A stretch of DNA of 64,000 nucleotides from Acanthacorydalis orientalis. Taxonomy: Eukaryota; Arthropoda; Insecta; Megaloptera; Corydalidae. Where the stretch lies: contig CM068325.1 in the NCBI GenBank assembly GCA_034766995.1, forward strand, positions 5,204,664 to 5,268,663, read 5' to 3'. A model generated the notes under the pieces. That model had not been told where the DNA came from. It saw only the letters and a list, made by a program, of their open reading frames with translations, and did no database searches. Positions within the stretch are counted from its first letter, which is position 1, and every line of letters begins with the position of its first letter. The translations under genes were made by a program, and so were the position numbers. This document shows, piece after piece, positions 24,896 through 39,800 of the stretch.

Positions 24896-27800
24896 TCAGT
24901 CGGTCGGACAGACCGCGAGCGTGACGTTCCCGAACGCCGGCTTCACGTTCATGTCGATCGGCTTCCCGTTGATCTTGAGGTCGCGTATGCAGCCGGAGTA
25001 CGGCTTCCGGACCGCGAAGCCCTTCAGCTTCGCGAGGTACGGATGCCCGCCGACGAACAGGCCGTTCTGCGTCTGCGTCATGTGGCCGAATCCGGTCGTC
25101 GGGTCCATGTGCACGTTGTCGACGGCGAGCGTCACGACGTTCTTCGACTTGAGCGCTGCACCGGGACCGGAAACAACGAAAAAAAAAGTCAGCGCGTTCG
25201 TGTCCGGTCGGGTCTCCCCGTTCGGCGTCGTACCGAAGATGCTGTGCCAGTTGCCGTCGCACAGGTAGTTCGGGCTCGCCGGCGTGAACGCGGCCTCGAA
25301 CGGGCCGCGCCCGTTGTTGACCGTGAACTTGACGACGCCGTCCTTCATCTGCAGCACGAGGAAGTCGCGTTTGCCGTGCACGGCGAGTATCAGGCCGGTC
25401 ATGCTCCGCGGCTTGATGCTCATCACGATGTTGATCTCGGAGCCGACGCGGAACCGGTCCTGGACCTTCACGTAGCCGCCCGTCGGCGGCGAGAAGAACA
25501 CGCCCGGCTCGACGTTGTCCGAGCACGGGATCGCGCCGATTATCTTCTTCGGCGGGCCGACGTCGTGTCCGCCGTGCCTGAAGTTCCGTATGCACCCGAC
25601 GAGCGTCTTGTTCAAGCCCTGGCGAAGAACACAAACCGATCGGATCGGAGAATTTCATCCTCTTTCGAACGATATGTGACTCGACTGGATTAATTTCTCA
25701 ATTAGGACAGGAAAAAATTAAAACCGTCGACCAGTGCGAATACAGCCATCGCAAAGACATGACTACATTCGAGCCGGTCCTGTGGGAAAACCGGCCGGGA
25801 AAACTTGTTGAAAAATTTACAGTCTAGAGAGAATTTCATCCTCTTTCGAACGATATATGACTCAACTGGATTAATTTCTCAATTAGGACAGGAAAAAATT
25901 AAAACCGTCGACCAGTGCGAATACAGCCATCGCAAAGACATGACTACATTCGAGCCGGTCCTGTGGGAAAACCGGCCGGCAAAACTTGTTGAAAAATTTA
26001 CAGTCTAGAGAGAATTTCATCCTCTTTCGAACGATATGTGACTCAACTGGATTAATTTCTCAATTAGGACAGGAAAAAATTAAAACCGTCGACCAGTGCG
26101 AATACAGCCATCGCAAAGACATGACTACATTCGAGCCGGTCCTGTGGGAAAACCGGCCGGCAAAACTTGTTGAAAAATTTACAGTCTAGAGAGAATTTCA
26201 TCCTCTTTCGAACGATATGTGACTCGACTGGATTAATTTCTCAATTAGGACAGGAAAAAATTAAAACCGTCGACCAGTGCGAATACAGCCATCGCAAAGA
26301 CATGACTACATTCGAGCCGGTCCTGTGGGAAAACCGGCCGGCAAAACTTGTTGAAAAATTTACAGTCTAGAGAGAATTTCATCCTCTTTCGAACGATATG
26401 TGACTCGACTGGATTAATTTCTCAATTAGGACAGGAAAAAATTAAAACCGTCGACCAGTGCGAATACAGCCATCGCAAAGACATGACTACATTCGAGCCG
26501 GTCCTGTGGGAAAACCGGCCGGCAAAACTTGTTGAAAAATTTACAGTCTAGAGAGAATTTCATCCTCTTTCGAACGATATGTGACTCAACTGGATTAATT
26601 TCTCAATTAGGACAGGAAAAAATTAAAACCGTCGACCAGTGCGAATACAGCCATCGCAAAGACATGACTACATTCGAGCCGGTCCTGTGGGAAAACCGGC
26701 CGGCAAAACTTGTTGAAAAATTTACAGTCTAGAGAGAATTTCATCCTCTTTCGAACGATATGTGACTCAACTGGATTAATTTCTCAATTAGGACAGGAAA
26801 AAATTAAAACCGTCGACCAGTGCGAATACAGCCATCGCAAAGACATGACTACATTCGAGCCGGTCCTGTGGGAAAACCGGCCGGCAAAACTTGTTGAAAA
26901 ATTTACAGTCTAGAGAGAATTTCATCCTCTTTCGAACGATATGTGACTCAACTGGATTAATTTCTCAATTAGGACAGGAAAAAATTAAAACCGTCGACCA
27001 GTGCGAATACAGCCATCGCAAAGACATGACTACATTCGAGCCGGTCCTGTGGGAAAACCGGCCGGCAAAACTTGTTGAAAAATTTACAGTCTAGAGAGAA
27101 TTTCATCCTCTTTCGAACGATATGTGACTCAACTGGATTAATTTCTCAATTAGGACAGGAAAAAATTAAAACCGTCGACCAGTGCGAATACAGCCATCGC
27201 AAAGACATGACTACATTCGAGCCGGTCCTGTGGGAAAACCGGCCGGCAAAACTTGTTGAAAAATTTACAGTCTAGAGAGAATTTCATCCTCTTTCGAACG
27301 ATATGTGACTCGACTGGATTAATTTCTCAATTAGGACAGGAAAAAATTAAAACCGTCGACCAGTGCGAATACAGCCATCGCAAAGACATGACTACATTCG
27401 AGCCGGTCCTGTGGGAAAACCGGCCGGCAAAACTTGTTGAAAAATTTACAGTCTAGAGAGAATTTCATCCTCTTTCGAACGATATGTGACTCGACTGGAT
27501 TAATTTCTCAATTAGGACAGGAAAAAATTAAAACCGTCGACCAGTGCGAATACAGCCATCGCAAAGACATGACTACATTCGAGCCGGTCCTGTGGGAAAA
27601 CCGGCCGGCAAAACTTGTTGAAAAATTTACAGTCTAGAGAGAATTTCATCCTCTTTCGAACGATATGTGACTCAACTGGATTAATTTCTCAATTAGGACA
27701 GGAAAAAATTAAAACCGTCGACCAGTGCGAATACAGCCATCGCAAAGACATGACTACATTCGAGCCGGTCCTGTGGGAAAACCGGCCGGCAAAACTTGTT

Positions 27801-30800
27801 GAAAAATTTACAGTCTAGAGAGAATTTCATCCTCTTTCGAACGATATGTGACTCAACTGGATTAATTTCTCAATTAGGACAGGAAAAAATTAAAACCGTC
27901 GACCAGTGCGAATACAGCCATCGCAAAGACATGACTACATTCGAGCCGGTCCTGTGGGAAAACCGGCCGGCAAAACTTGTTGAAAAATTTACAGTCTAGA
28001 GAGAATTTCATCCTCTTTCGAACGATATGTGACTCAACTGGATTAATTTCTCAATTAGGACAGGAAAAAATTAAAACCGTCGACCAGTGCGAATACAGCC
28101 ATCGCAAAGACATGACTACATTCGAGCCGGTCCTGTGGGAAAACCGGCCGGCAAAACTTGTTGAAAAATTTACAGTCTAGAGAGAATTTTATTCTCTTTC
28201 GAACGATATGTGACTCGACTGGATTAATTTCTCAATTAGGACAGGAAAAAATTAAAACCGTCGACCAGTGCGAATACAGCCATCGCAAAGACATGACTAC
28301 ATTCGAGCCGGTCCTGTGGGAAAACCGGCCGGCAAAACTTGTTGAAAAATTTACAGTCTAGAGAGAATTTCATCCTCTTTCGAACGATATGTGACTCGAC
28401 TGGATTAATTTCTCAATTAGGACAGGAAAAAATTAAAACCGTCGACCAGTGCGAATACAGCCATCGCAAAGACATGACTACATTCGAGCCGGTCCTGTGG
28501 GAAAACCGGCCGGCAAAACTTGTTGAAAAATTTACAGTCTAGAGAGAATTTCATCCTCTTTCGAACGATATGTGACTCGACTGGATTAATTTCTCAATTA
28601 GGACAGGAAAAAATTAAAACCGTCGACCAGTGCGAATACAGCCATCGCAAAGACATGACTACATTCGAGCCGGTCCTGTGGGAAAACCGGCCGGCAAAAC
28701 TTGTTGAAAAATTTACAGTCTAGAGAGAATTTCATCCTCTTTCGAACGATATGTGACTCAACTGGATTAATTTCTCAATTAGGACAGGAAAAAATTAAAA
28801 CCGTCGACCAGTGCGAATACAGCCATCGCAAAGACATGACTACATTCGAGCCGGTCCTGTGGGAAAACCGGCCGGCAAAACTTGTTGAAAAATTTACAGT
28901 CTAGAGAGAATTTCATCCTCTTTCGAACGATATGTGACTCGACTGGATTAATTTCTCAATTAGGACAGGAAAAAATTAAAACCGTCGACCAGTGCGAATA
29001 CAGCCATCGCAAAGACATGACTACATTCGAGCCGGTCCTGTGGGAAAACCGGCCGGCAAAACTTGTTGAAAAATTTACAGTCTAGAGAGAATTTCATCCT
29101 CTTTCGAACGATATGTGACTCGACTGGATTAATTTCTCAATTAGGACAGGAAAAAATTAAAACCGTCGACCAGTGCGAATACAGCCATCGCAAAGACATG
29201 ACTACATTCGAGCCGGTCCTGTGGGAAAACCGGCCGGCAAAACTTGTTGAAAAATTTACAGTCTAGAGAGAATTTCATCCTCTTTCGAACGATATGTGAC
29301 TCAACTGGATTAATTTCTCAATTAGGACAGGAAAAAATTAAAACCGTCGACCAGTGCGAATACAGCCATCGCAAAGACATGACTACATTCGAGCCGGTCC
29401 TGTGGGAAAACCGGCCGGCAAAACTTGTTGAAAAATTTACAGTCTAGAGAGAATTTCATCCTCTTTCGAACGATATGTGACTCAACTGGATTAATTTCTC
29501 AATTAGGACAGGAAAAAATTAAAACCGTCGACCAGTGCGAATACAGCCATCGCAAAGACATGACTACATTCGAGCCGGTCCTGTGGGAAAACCGGCCGGC
29601 AAAACTTGTTGAAAAATTTACAGTCTAGAGAGAATTTCATCCTCTTTCGAACGATATGTGACTCAACTGGATTAATTTCTCAATTAGGACAGGAAAAAAT
29701 TAAAACCGTCGACCAGTGCGAATACAGCCATCGCAAAGACATGACTACATTCGAGCCGGTCCTGTGGGAAAACCGGCCGGCAAAACTTGTTGAAAAATTT
29801 ACAGTCTAGAGAGAATTTCATCCTCTTTCGAACGATATGTGACTCGACTGGATTAATTTCTCAATTAGGACAGGAAAAAATTAAAACCGTCGACCAGTGC
29901 GAATACAGCCATCGCAAAGACATGACTACATTCGAGCCGGTCCTGTGGGAAAACCGGCCGGCAAAACTTGTTGAAAAATTTACAGTCTAGAGAGAATTTC
30001 ATCCTCTTTCGAACGATATGTGACTCAACTGGATTAATTTCTCAATTAGGACAGGAAAAAATTAAAACCGTCGACCAGTGCGAATACAGCCATCGCAAAG
30101 ACATGACTACATTCGAGCCGGTCCTGTGGGAAAACCGGCCGGCAAAACTTGTTGAAAAATTTACAGTCTAGAGAGAATTTCATCCTCTTTCGAACGATAT
30201 GTGACTCGACTGGATTAATTTCTCAATTAGGACAGGAAAAAATTAAAACCGTCGACCAGTGCGAATACAGCCATCGCAAAGACATGACTACATTCGAGCC
30301 GGTCCTGTGGGAAAACCGGCCGGCAAAACTTGTTGAAAAATTTACAGTCTAGAGAGAATTTCATCCTCTTTCGAACGATATGTGACTCGACTGGATTAAT
30401 TTCTCAATTAGGACAGGAAAAAATTAAAACCGTCGACCAGTGCGAATACAGCCATCGCAAAGACATGACTACATTCGAGCCGGTCCTGTGGGAAAACCGG
30501 CCGGCAAAACTTGTTGAAAAATTTACAGTCTAGAGAGAATTTCATCCTCTTTCGAACGATATGTGACTCAACTGGATTAATTTCTCAATTAGGACAGGAA
30601 AAAATTAAAACCGTCGACCAGTGCGAATACAGCCATCGCAAAGACATGACTACATTCGAGCCGGTCCTGTGGGAAAACCGGCCGGCAAAACTTGTTGAAA
30701 AATTTACAGTCTAGAGAGAATTTCATCCTCTTTCGAACGATATGTGACTCGACTGGATTAATTTCTCAATTAGGACAGGAAAAAATTAAAACCGTCGACC

Positions 30801-33800
30801 AGTGCGAATACAGCCATCGCAAAGACATGACTACATTCGAGCCGGTCCTGTGGGAAAACCGGCCGGCAAAACTTGTTGAAAAATTTACAGTCTAGAGAGA
30901 ATTTCATCCTCTTTCGAACGATATGTGACTCGACTGGATTAATTTCTCAATTAGGACAGGAAAAAATTAAAACCGTCGACCAGTGCGAATACAGCCATCG
31001 CAAAGACATGACTACATTCGAGCCGGTCCTGTGGGAAAACCGGCCGGCAAAACTTGTTGAAAAATTTACAGTCTAGAGAGAATTTCATCCTCTTTCGAAC
31101 GATATGTGACTCGACTGGATTAATTTCTCAATTAGGACAGGAAAAAATTAAAACCGTCGACCAGTGCGAATACAGCCATCGCAAAGACATGACTACATTC
31201 GAGCCGGTCCTGTGGGAAAACCGGCCGGCAAAACTTGTTGAAAAATTTACAGTCTAGAGAGAATTTCATCCTCTTTCGAACGATATGTGACTCAACTGGA
31301 TTAATTTCTCAATTAGGACAGGAAAAAATTAAAACCGTCGACCAGTGCGAATACAGCCATCGCAAAGACATGACTACATTCGAGCCGGTCCTGTGGGAAA
31401 ACCGGCCGGCAAAACTTGTTGAAAAATTTACAGTCTAGAGAGAATTTCATCCTCTTTCGAACGATATGTGACTCGACTGGATTAATTTCTCAATTAGGAC
31501 AGGAAAAAATTAAAACCGTCGACCAGTGCGAATACAGCCATCGCAAAGACATGACTACATTCGAGCCGGTCCTGTGGGAAAACCGGCCGGCAAAACTTGT
31601 TGAAAAATTTACAGTCTAGAGAGAATTTCATCCTCTTTCGAACGATATGTGACTCGACTGGATTAATTTCTCAATTAGGACAGGAAAAAATTAAAACCGT
31701 CGACCAGTGCGAATACAGCCATCGCAAAGACATGACTACATTCGAGCCGGTCCTGTGGGAAAACCGGCCGGCAAAACTTGTTGAAAAATTTACAGTCTAG
31801 AGAGAATTTCATCCTCTTTCGAACGATATGTGACTCAACTGGATTAATTTCTCAATTAGGACAGGAAAAAATTAAAACCGTCGACCAGTGCGAATACAGC
31901 CATCGCAAAGACATGACTACATTCGAGCCGGTCCTGTGGGAAAACCGGCCGGCAAAACTTGTTGAAAAATTTACAGTCTAGAGAGAATTTCATCCTCTTT
32001 CGAACGATATGTGACTCGACTGGATTAATTTCTCAATTAGGACAGGAAAAAATTAAAACCGTCGACCAGTGCGAATACAGCCATCGCAAAGACATGACTA
32101 CATTCGAGCCGGTCCTGTGGGAAAACCGGCCGGCAAAACTTGTTGAAAAATTTACAGTCTAGAGAGAATTTCATCCTCTTTCGAACGATATGTGACTCGA
32201 CTGGATTAATTTCTCAATTAGGACAGGAAAAAATTAAAACCGTCGACCAGTGCGAATACAGCCATCGCAAAGACATGACTACATTCGAGCCGGTCCTGTG
32301 GGAAAACCGGCCGGCAAAACTTGTTGAAAAATTTACAGTCTAGAGAGAATTTTATTCTCTTTCGAACGATATGTGACTCGACTGGATTAATTTCTCAATT
32401 AGGACAGGAAAAAATTAAAACCGTCGACCAGTGCGAATACAGCCATCGCAAAGACATGACTACATTCGAGCCGGTCCTGTGGGAAAACCGGCCGGGAAAA
32501 CTTGTTGAAAAATTTACAGTCTAGAGAGAATTTCATCCTCTTTCGAACGATATGTGACTCGACTGGATTAATTTCTCAATTAGGACAGGAAAAAATTAAA
32601 ACCGTCGACCAGTGCGAATACAGCCATCGCAAAGACATGACTACATTCGAGCCGGTCCTGTGGGAAAACCGGCCGGCAAAACTTGTTGAAAAATTTACAG
32701 TCTAGAGAGAATTTCATCCTCTTTCGAACGATATGTGACTCGACTGGATTAATTTCTCAATTAGGACAGGAAAAAATTAAAACCGTCGACCAGTGCGAAT
32801 ACAGCCATCGCAAAGACATGACTACATTCGAGCCGGTCCTGTGGGAAAACCGGCCGGCAAAACTTGTTGAAAAATTTACAGTCTAGAGAGAATTTCATCC
32901 TCTTTCGAACGATATGTGACTCAACTGGATTAATTTCTCAATTAGGACAGGAAAAAATTAAAACCGTCGACCAGTGCGAATACAGCCATCGCAAAGACAT
33001 GACTACATTCGAGCCGGTCCTGTGGGAAAACCGGCCGGCAAAACTTGTTGAAAAATTTACAGTCTAGAGAGAATTTCATCCTCTTTCGAACGATATGTGA
33101 CTCAACTGGATTAATTTCTCAATTAGGACAGGAAAAAATTAAAACCGTCGACCAGTGCGAATACAGCCATCGCAAAGACATGACTACATTCGAGCCGGTC
33201 CTGTGGGAAAACCGGCCGGCAAAACTTGTTGAAAAATTTACAGTCTAGAGAGAATTTCATCCTCTTTCGAACGATATGTGACTCGACTGGATTAATTTCT
33301 CAATTAGGACAGGAAAAAATTAAAACCGTCGACCAGTGCGAATACAGCCATCGCAAAGACATGACTACATTCGAGCCGGTCCTGTGGGAAAACCGGCCGG
33401 CAAAACTTGTTGAAAAATTTACAGTCTAGAGAGAATTTCATCCTCTTTCGAACGATATGTGACTCGACTGGATTAATTTCTCAATTAGGACAGGAAAAAA
33501 TTAAAACCGTCGACCAGTGCGAATACAGCCATCGCAAAGACATGACTACATTCGAGCCGGTCCTGTGGGAAAACCGGCCGGCAAAACTTGTTGAAAAATT
33601 TACAGTCTAGAGAGAATTTCATCCTCTTTCGAACGATATGTGACTCAACTGGATTAATTTCTCAATTAGGACAGGAAAAAATTAAAACCGTCGACCAGTG
33701 CGAATACAGCCATCGCAAAGACATGACTACATTCGAGCCGGTCCTGTGGGAAAACCGGCCGGCAAAACTTGTTGAAAAATTTACAGTCTAGAGAGAATTT

Positions 33801-36800
33801 CATCCTCTTTCGAACGATATGTGACTCAACTGGATTAATTTCTCAATTAGGACAGGAAAAAATTAAAACCGTCGACCAGTGCGAATACAGCCATCGCAAA
33901 GACATGACTACATTCGAGCCGGTCCTGTGGGAAAACCGGCCGGCAAAACTTGTTGAAAAATTTACAGTCTAGAGAGAATTTCATCCTCTTTCGAACGATA
34001 TGTGACTCAACTGGATTAATTTCTCAATTAGGACAGGAAAAAATTAAAACCGTCGACCAGTGCGAATACAGCCATCGCAAAGACATGACTACATTCGAGC
34101 CGGTCCTGTGGGAAAACCGGCCGGCAAAACTTGTTGAAAAATTTACAGTCTAGAGAGAATTTCATCCTCTTTCGAACGATATGTGACTCGACTGGATTAA
34201 TTTCTCAATTAGGACAGGAAAAAATTAAAACCGTCGACCAGTGCGAATACAGCCATCGCAAAGACATGACTACATTCGAGCCGGTCCTGTGGGAAAACCG
34301 GCCGGCAAAACTTGTTGAAAAATTTACAGTCTAGAGTGAATTTCATCCTCTTTCGAACGATATGTGACTCGACTGGATTAATTTCTCAATTAGGACAGGA
34401 AAAAATTAAAACCGTCGACCAGTGCGAATACAGCCATCGCAAAGACATGACTACATTCGAGCCGGTCCTGTGGGAAAACCGGCCGGCAAAACTTGTTGAA
34501 AAATTTACAGTCTAGAGAGAATTTTATTCTCTTTCGAACGATATGTGACTCGACTGGATTAATTTCTCAATTAGGACAGGAAAAAATTAAAACCGTCGAC
34601 CAGTGCGAATACAGCCATCGCAAAGACATGACTACATTCGAGCCGGTCCTGTGGGAAAACCGGCCGGCAAAACTTGTTGAAAAATTTACAGTCTAGAGAG
34701 AATTTCATCCTCTTTCGAACGATATGTGACTCAACTGGATTAATTTCTCAATTAGGACAGGAAAAAATTAAAACCGTCGACCAGTGCGAATACAGCCATC
34801 GCAAAGACATGACTACATTCGAGCCGGTCCTGTGGGAAAACCGGCCGGCAAAACTTGTTGAAAAATTTACAGTCTAGAGAGAATTTCATCCTCTTTCGAA
34901 CGATATGTGACTCAACTGGATTAATTTCTCAATTAGGACAGGAAAAAATTAAAACCGTCGACCAGTGCGAATACAGCCATCGCAAAGACATGACTACATT
35001 CGAGCCGGTCCTGTGGGAAAACCGGCCGGCAAAACTTGTTGAAAAATTTACAGTCTAGAGAGAATTTCATCCTCTTTCGAACGATATGTGACTCGACTGG
35101 ATTAATTTCTCAATTAGGACAGGAAAAAATTAAAACCGTCGACCAGTGCGAATACAGCCATCGCAAAGACATGACTACATTCGAGCCGGTCCTGTGGGAA
35201 AACCGGCCGGCAAAACTTGTTGAAAAATTTACAGTCTAGAGAGAATTTCATCCTCTTTCGAACGATATGTGACTCGACTGGATTAATTTCTCAATTAGGA
35301 CAGGAAAAAATTAAAACCGTCGACCAGTGCGAATACAGCCATCGCAAAGACATGACTACATTCGAGCCGGTCCTGTGGGAAAACCGGCCGGCAAAACTTG
35401 TTGAAAAATTTACAGTCTAGAGTGAATTTCATCCTCTTTCGAACGATATGTGACTCGACTGGATTAATTTCTCAATTAGGACAGGAAAAAATTAAAACCG
35501 TCGACCAGTGCGAATACAGCCATCGCAAAGACATGACTACATTCGAGCCGGTCCTGTGGGAAAACCGGCCGGCAAAACTTGTTGAAAAATTTACAGTCTA
35601 GAGAGAATTTCATCCTCTTTCGAACGATATGTGACTCGACTGGATTAATTTCTCAATTAGGACAGGAAAAAATTAAAACCGTCGACCAGTGCGAATACAG
35701 CCATCGCAAAGACATGACTACATTCGAGCCGGTCCTGTGGGAAAACCGGCCGGCAAAACTTGTTGAAAAATTTACAGTCTAGAGAGAATTTTATTCTCTT
35801 TCGAACGATATGTGACTCAACTGGATTAATTTCTCAATTAGGACAGGAAAAAATTAAAACCGTCGACCAGTGCGAATACAGCCATCGCAAAGACATGACT
35901 ACATTCGAGCCGGTCCTGTGGGAAAACCGGCCGGCAAAACTTGTTGAAAAATTTACAGTCTAGAGAGAATTTCATCCTCTTTCGAACGATATGTGACTCA
36001 ACTGGATTAATTTCTCAATTAGGACAGGAAAAAATTAAAACCGTCGACCAGTGCGAATACAGCCATCGCAAAGACATGACTACATTCGAGCCGGTCCTGT
36101 GGGAAAACCGGCCGGCAAAACTTGTTGAAAAATTTACAGTCTAGAGAGAATTTCATCCTCTTTCGAACGATATGTGACTCGACTGGATTAATTTCTCAAT
36201 TAGGACAGGAAAAAATTAAAACCGTCGACCAGTGCGAATACAGCCATCGCAAAGACATGACTACATTCGAGCCGGTCCTGTGGGAAAACCGGCCGGCAAA
36301 ACTTGTTGAAAAATTTACAGTCTAGAGAGAATTTCATCCTCTTTCGAACGATATGTGACTCGACTGGATTAATTTCTCAATTAGGACAGGAAAAAATTAA
36401 AACCGTCGACCAGTGCGAATACAGCCATCGCAAAGACATGACTACATTCGAGCCGGTCCTGTGGGAAAACCGGCCGGCAAAACTTGTTGAAAAATTTACA
36501 GTCTAGAGAGAATTTCATCCTCTTTCGAACGATATGTGACTCGACTGGATTAATTTCTCAATTAGGACAGGAAAAAATTAAAACCGTCGACCAGTGCGAA
36601 TACAGCCATCGCAAAGACATGACTACATTCGAGCCGGTCCTGTGGGAAAACCGGCCGGGAAAACTTGTTGAAAAATTTACAGTCTAGAGAGAATTTCATC
36701 CTCTTTCGAACGATATGTGACTCAACTGGATTAATTTCTCAATTAGGACAGGAAAAAATTAAAACCGTCGACCAGTGCGAATACAGCCATCGCAAAGACA

Positions 36801-39800
36801 TGACTACATTCGAGCCGGTCCTGTGGGAAAACCGGCCGGCAAAACTTGTTGAAAAATTTACAGTCTAGAGAGAATTTCATCCTCTTTCGAACGATATGTG
36901 ACTCAACTGGATTAATTTCTCAATTAGGACAGGAAAAAATTAAAACCGTCGACCAGTGCGAATACAGCCATCGCAAAGACATGACTACATTCGAGCCGGT
37001 CCTGTGGGAAAACCGGCCGGCAAAACTTGTTGAAAAATTTACAGTCTAGAGAGAATTTTATTCTCTTTCGAACGATATGTGACTCGACTGGATTAATTTC
37101 TCAATTAGGACAGGAAAAAATTAAAACCGTCGACCAGTGCGAATACAGCCATCGCAAAGACATGACTACATTCGAGCCGGTCCTGTGGGAAAACCGGCCG
37201 GGAAAACTTGTTGAAAAATTTACAGTCTAGAGTGAATTTCATCCTCTTTCGAACGATATGTGACTCGACTGGATTAATTTCTCAATTAGGACAGGAAAAA
37301 ATTAAAACCGTCGACCAGTGCGAATACAGCCATCGCAAAGACATGACTACATTCGAGCCGGTCCTGTGGGAAAACCGGCCGGGAAAACTTGTTGAAAAAT
37401 TTACAGTCTAGAGTGAATTTCATCCTCTTTCGAACGATATGTGACTCGACTGGATTAATTTCTCAATTAGGACAGGAAAAAATTAAAACCGTCGACCAGT
37501 GCGAATACAGCCATCGCAAAGACATGACTACATTCGAGCCGGTCCTGTGGGAAAACCGGCCGGCAAAACTTGTTGAAAAATTTACAGTCTAGAGTGAATT
37601 TCATCCTCTTTCGAACGATATGTGACTCAACTGGATTAATTTCTCAATTAGGACAGGAAAAAATTAAAACCGTCGACCAGTGCGAATACAGCCATCGCAA
37701 AGACATGACTACATTCGAGCCGGTCCTGTGGGAAAACCGGCCGGCAAAACTTGTTGAAAAATTTACAGTCTAGAGAGAATTTCATCCTCTTTCGAACGAT
37801 ATGTGACTCAACTGGATTAATTTCTCAATTAGGACAGGAAAAAATTAAAACCGTCGACCAGTGCGAATACAGCCATCGCAAAGACATGACTACATTCGAG
37901 CCGGTCCTGTGGGAAAACCGGCCGGCAAAACTTGTTGAAAAATTTACAGTCTAGAGTGAATTTCATCCTCTTTCGAACGATATGTGACTCAACTGGATTA
38001 ATTTCTCAATTAGGACAGGAAAAAATTAAAACCGTCGACCAGTGCGAATACAGCCATCGCAAAGACATGACTACATTCGAGCCGGTCCTGTGGGAAAACC
38101 GGCCGGCAAAACTTGTTGAAAAATTTACAGTCTAGAGTGAATTTCATCCTCTTTCGAACGATATGTGACTCGACTGGATTAATTTCTCAATTAGGACAGG
38201 AAAAAATTAAAACCGTCGACCAGTGCGAATACAGCCATCGCAAAGACATGACTACATTCGAGCCGGTCCTGTGGGAAAACCGGCCGGCAAAACTTGTTGA
38301 AAAATTTACAGTCTAGAGTGAATTTCATCCTCTTTCGAACGATATGTGACTCAACTGGATTAATTTCTCAATTAGGACAGGAAAAAATTAAAACCGTCGA
38401 CCAGTGCGAATACAGCCATCGCAAAGACATGACTACATTCGAGCCGGTCCTGTGGGAAAACCGGCCGGCAAAACTTGTTGAAAAATTTACAGTCTAGAGT
38501 GAATTTCATCCTCTTTCGAACGATATGTGACTCAACTGGATTAATTTCTCAATTAGGACAGGAAAAAATTAAAACCGTCGACCAGTGCGAATACAGCCAT
38601 CGCAAAGACATGACTACATTCGAGCCGGTCCTGTGGGAAAACCGGCCGGGAAAACTTGTTGAAAAATTTACAGTCTAGAGTGAATTTCATCCTCTTTCGA
38701 ACGATATGTGACTCAACTGGATTAATTTCTCAATTAGGACAGGAAAAAATTAAAACCGTCGACCAGTGCGAATACAGCCATCGCAAAGACATGACTACAT
38801 TCGAGCCGGTCCTGTGGGAAAACCGGCCGGCAAAACTTGTTGAAAAATTTACAGTCTAGAGAGAATTTCATCCTCTTTCGAACGATATGTGACTCAACTG
38901 GATTAATTTCTCAATTAGGACAGGAAAAAATTAAAACCGTCGACCAGTGCGAATACAGCCATCGCAAAGACATGACTACATTCGAGCCGGTCCTGTGGGA
39001 AAACCGGCCGGCAAAACTTGTTGAAAAATTTACAGTCTAGAGAGAATTTTATTCTCTTTCGAACGATATGTGACTCGACTGGATTAATTTCTCAATTAGG
39101 ACAGGAAAAAATTAAAACCGTCGACCAGTGCGAATACAGCCATCGCAAAGACATGACTACATTCGAGCCGGTCCTGTGGGAAAACCGGCCGGGAAAACTT
39201 GTTGAAAAATTTACAGTCTAGAGAGAATTTCATCCTCTTTCGAACGATATGTGACTCGACTGGATTAATTTCTCAATTAGGACAGGAAAAAATTAAAACC
39301 GTCGACCAGTGCGAATACAGCCATCGCAAAGACATGACTACATTCGAGCCGGTCCTGTGGGAAAACCGGCCGGGAAAACTTGATGAAAAATTTACAGTCT
39401 AGAGAGAATTTTATTCTCTTTCGAACGATATGTGACTCGAATGGATTAATTTCTCAATTAGGACAGGAAAAAATTAAAACCGTCGACCAGTGCGAATACA
39501 GCCATCGCAAAGACATGACTACATTCGAGCCGGTCCTGTGGGAAAACCGGCCGGCAAAACTTGTTGAAAAATTTACAGTCTAGAGAGAATTTTATTCTCT
39601 TTCGAACGATATGTGACTCGACTGGATTAATTTCTCAATTAGGACAGGAAAAAATTAAAACCGTCGACCAGTGCGAATACAGCCATCGCAAAGACATGAC
39701 TACATTCGAGCCGGTCCTGTGGGAAAACCGGCCGGGAAAACTTGTTGAAAAATTTACAGTCTAGAGAGAATTTCATCCTCTTTCGAACGATATGTGACTC

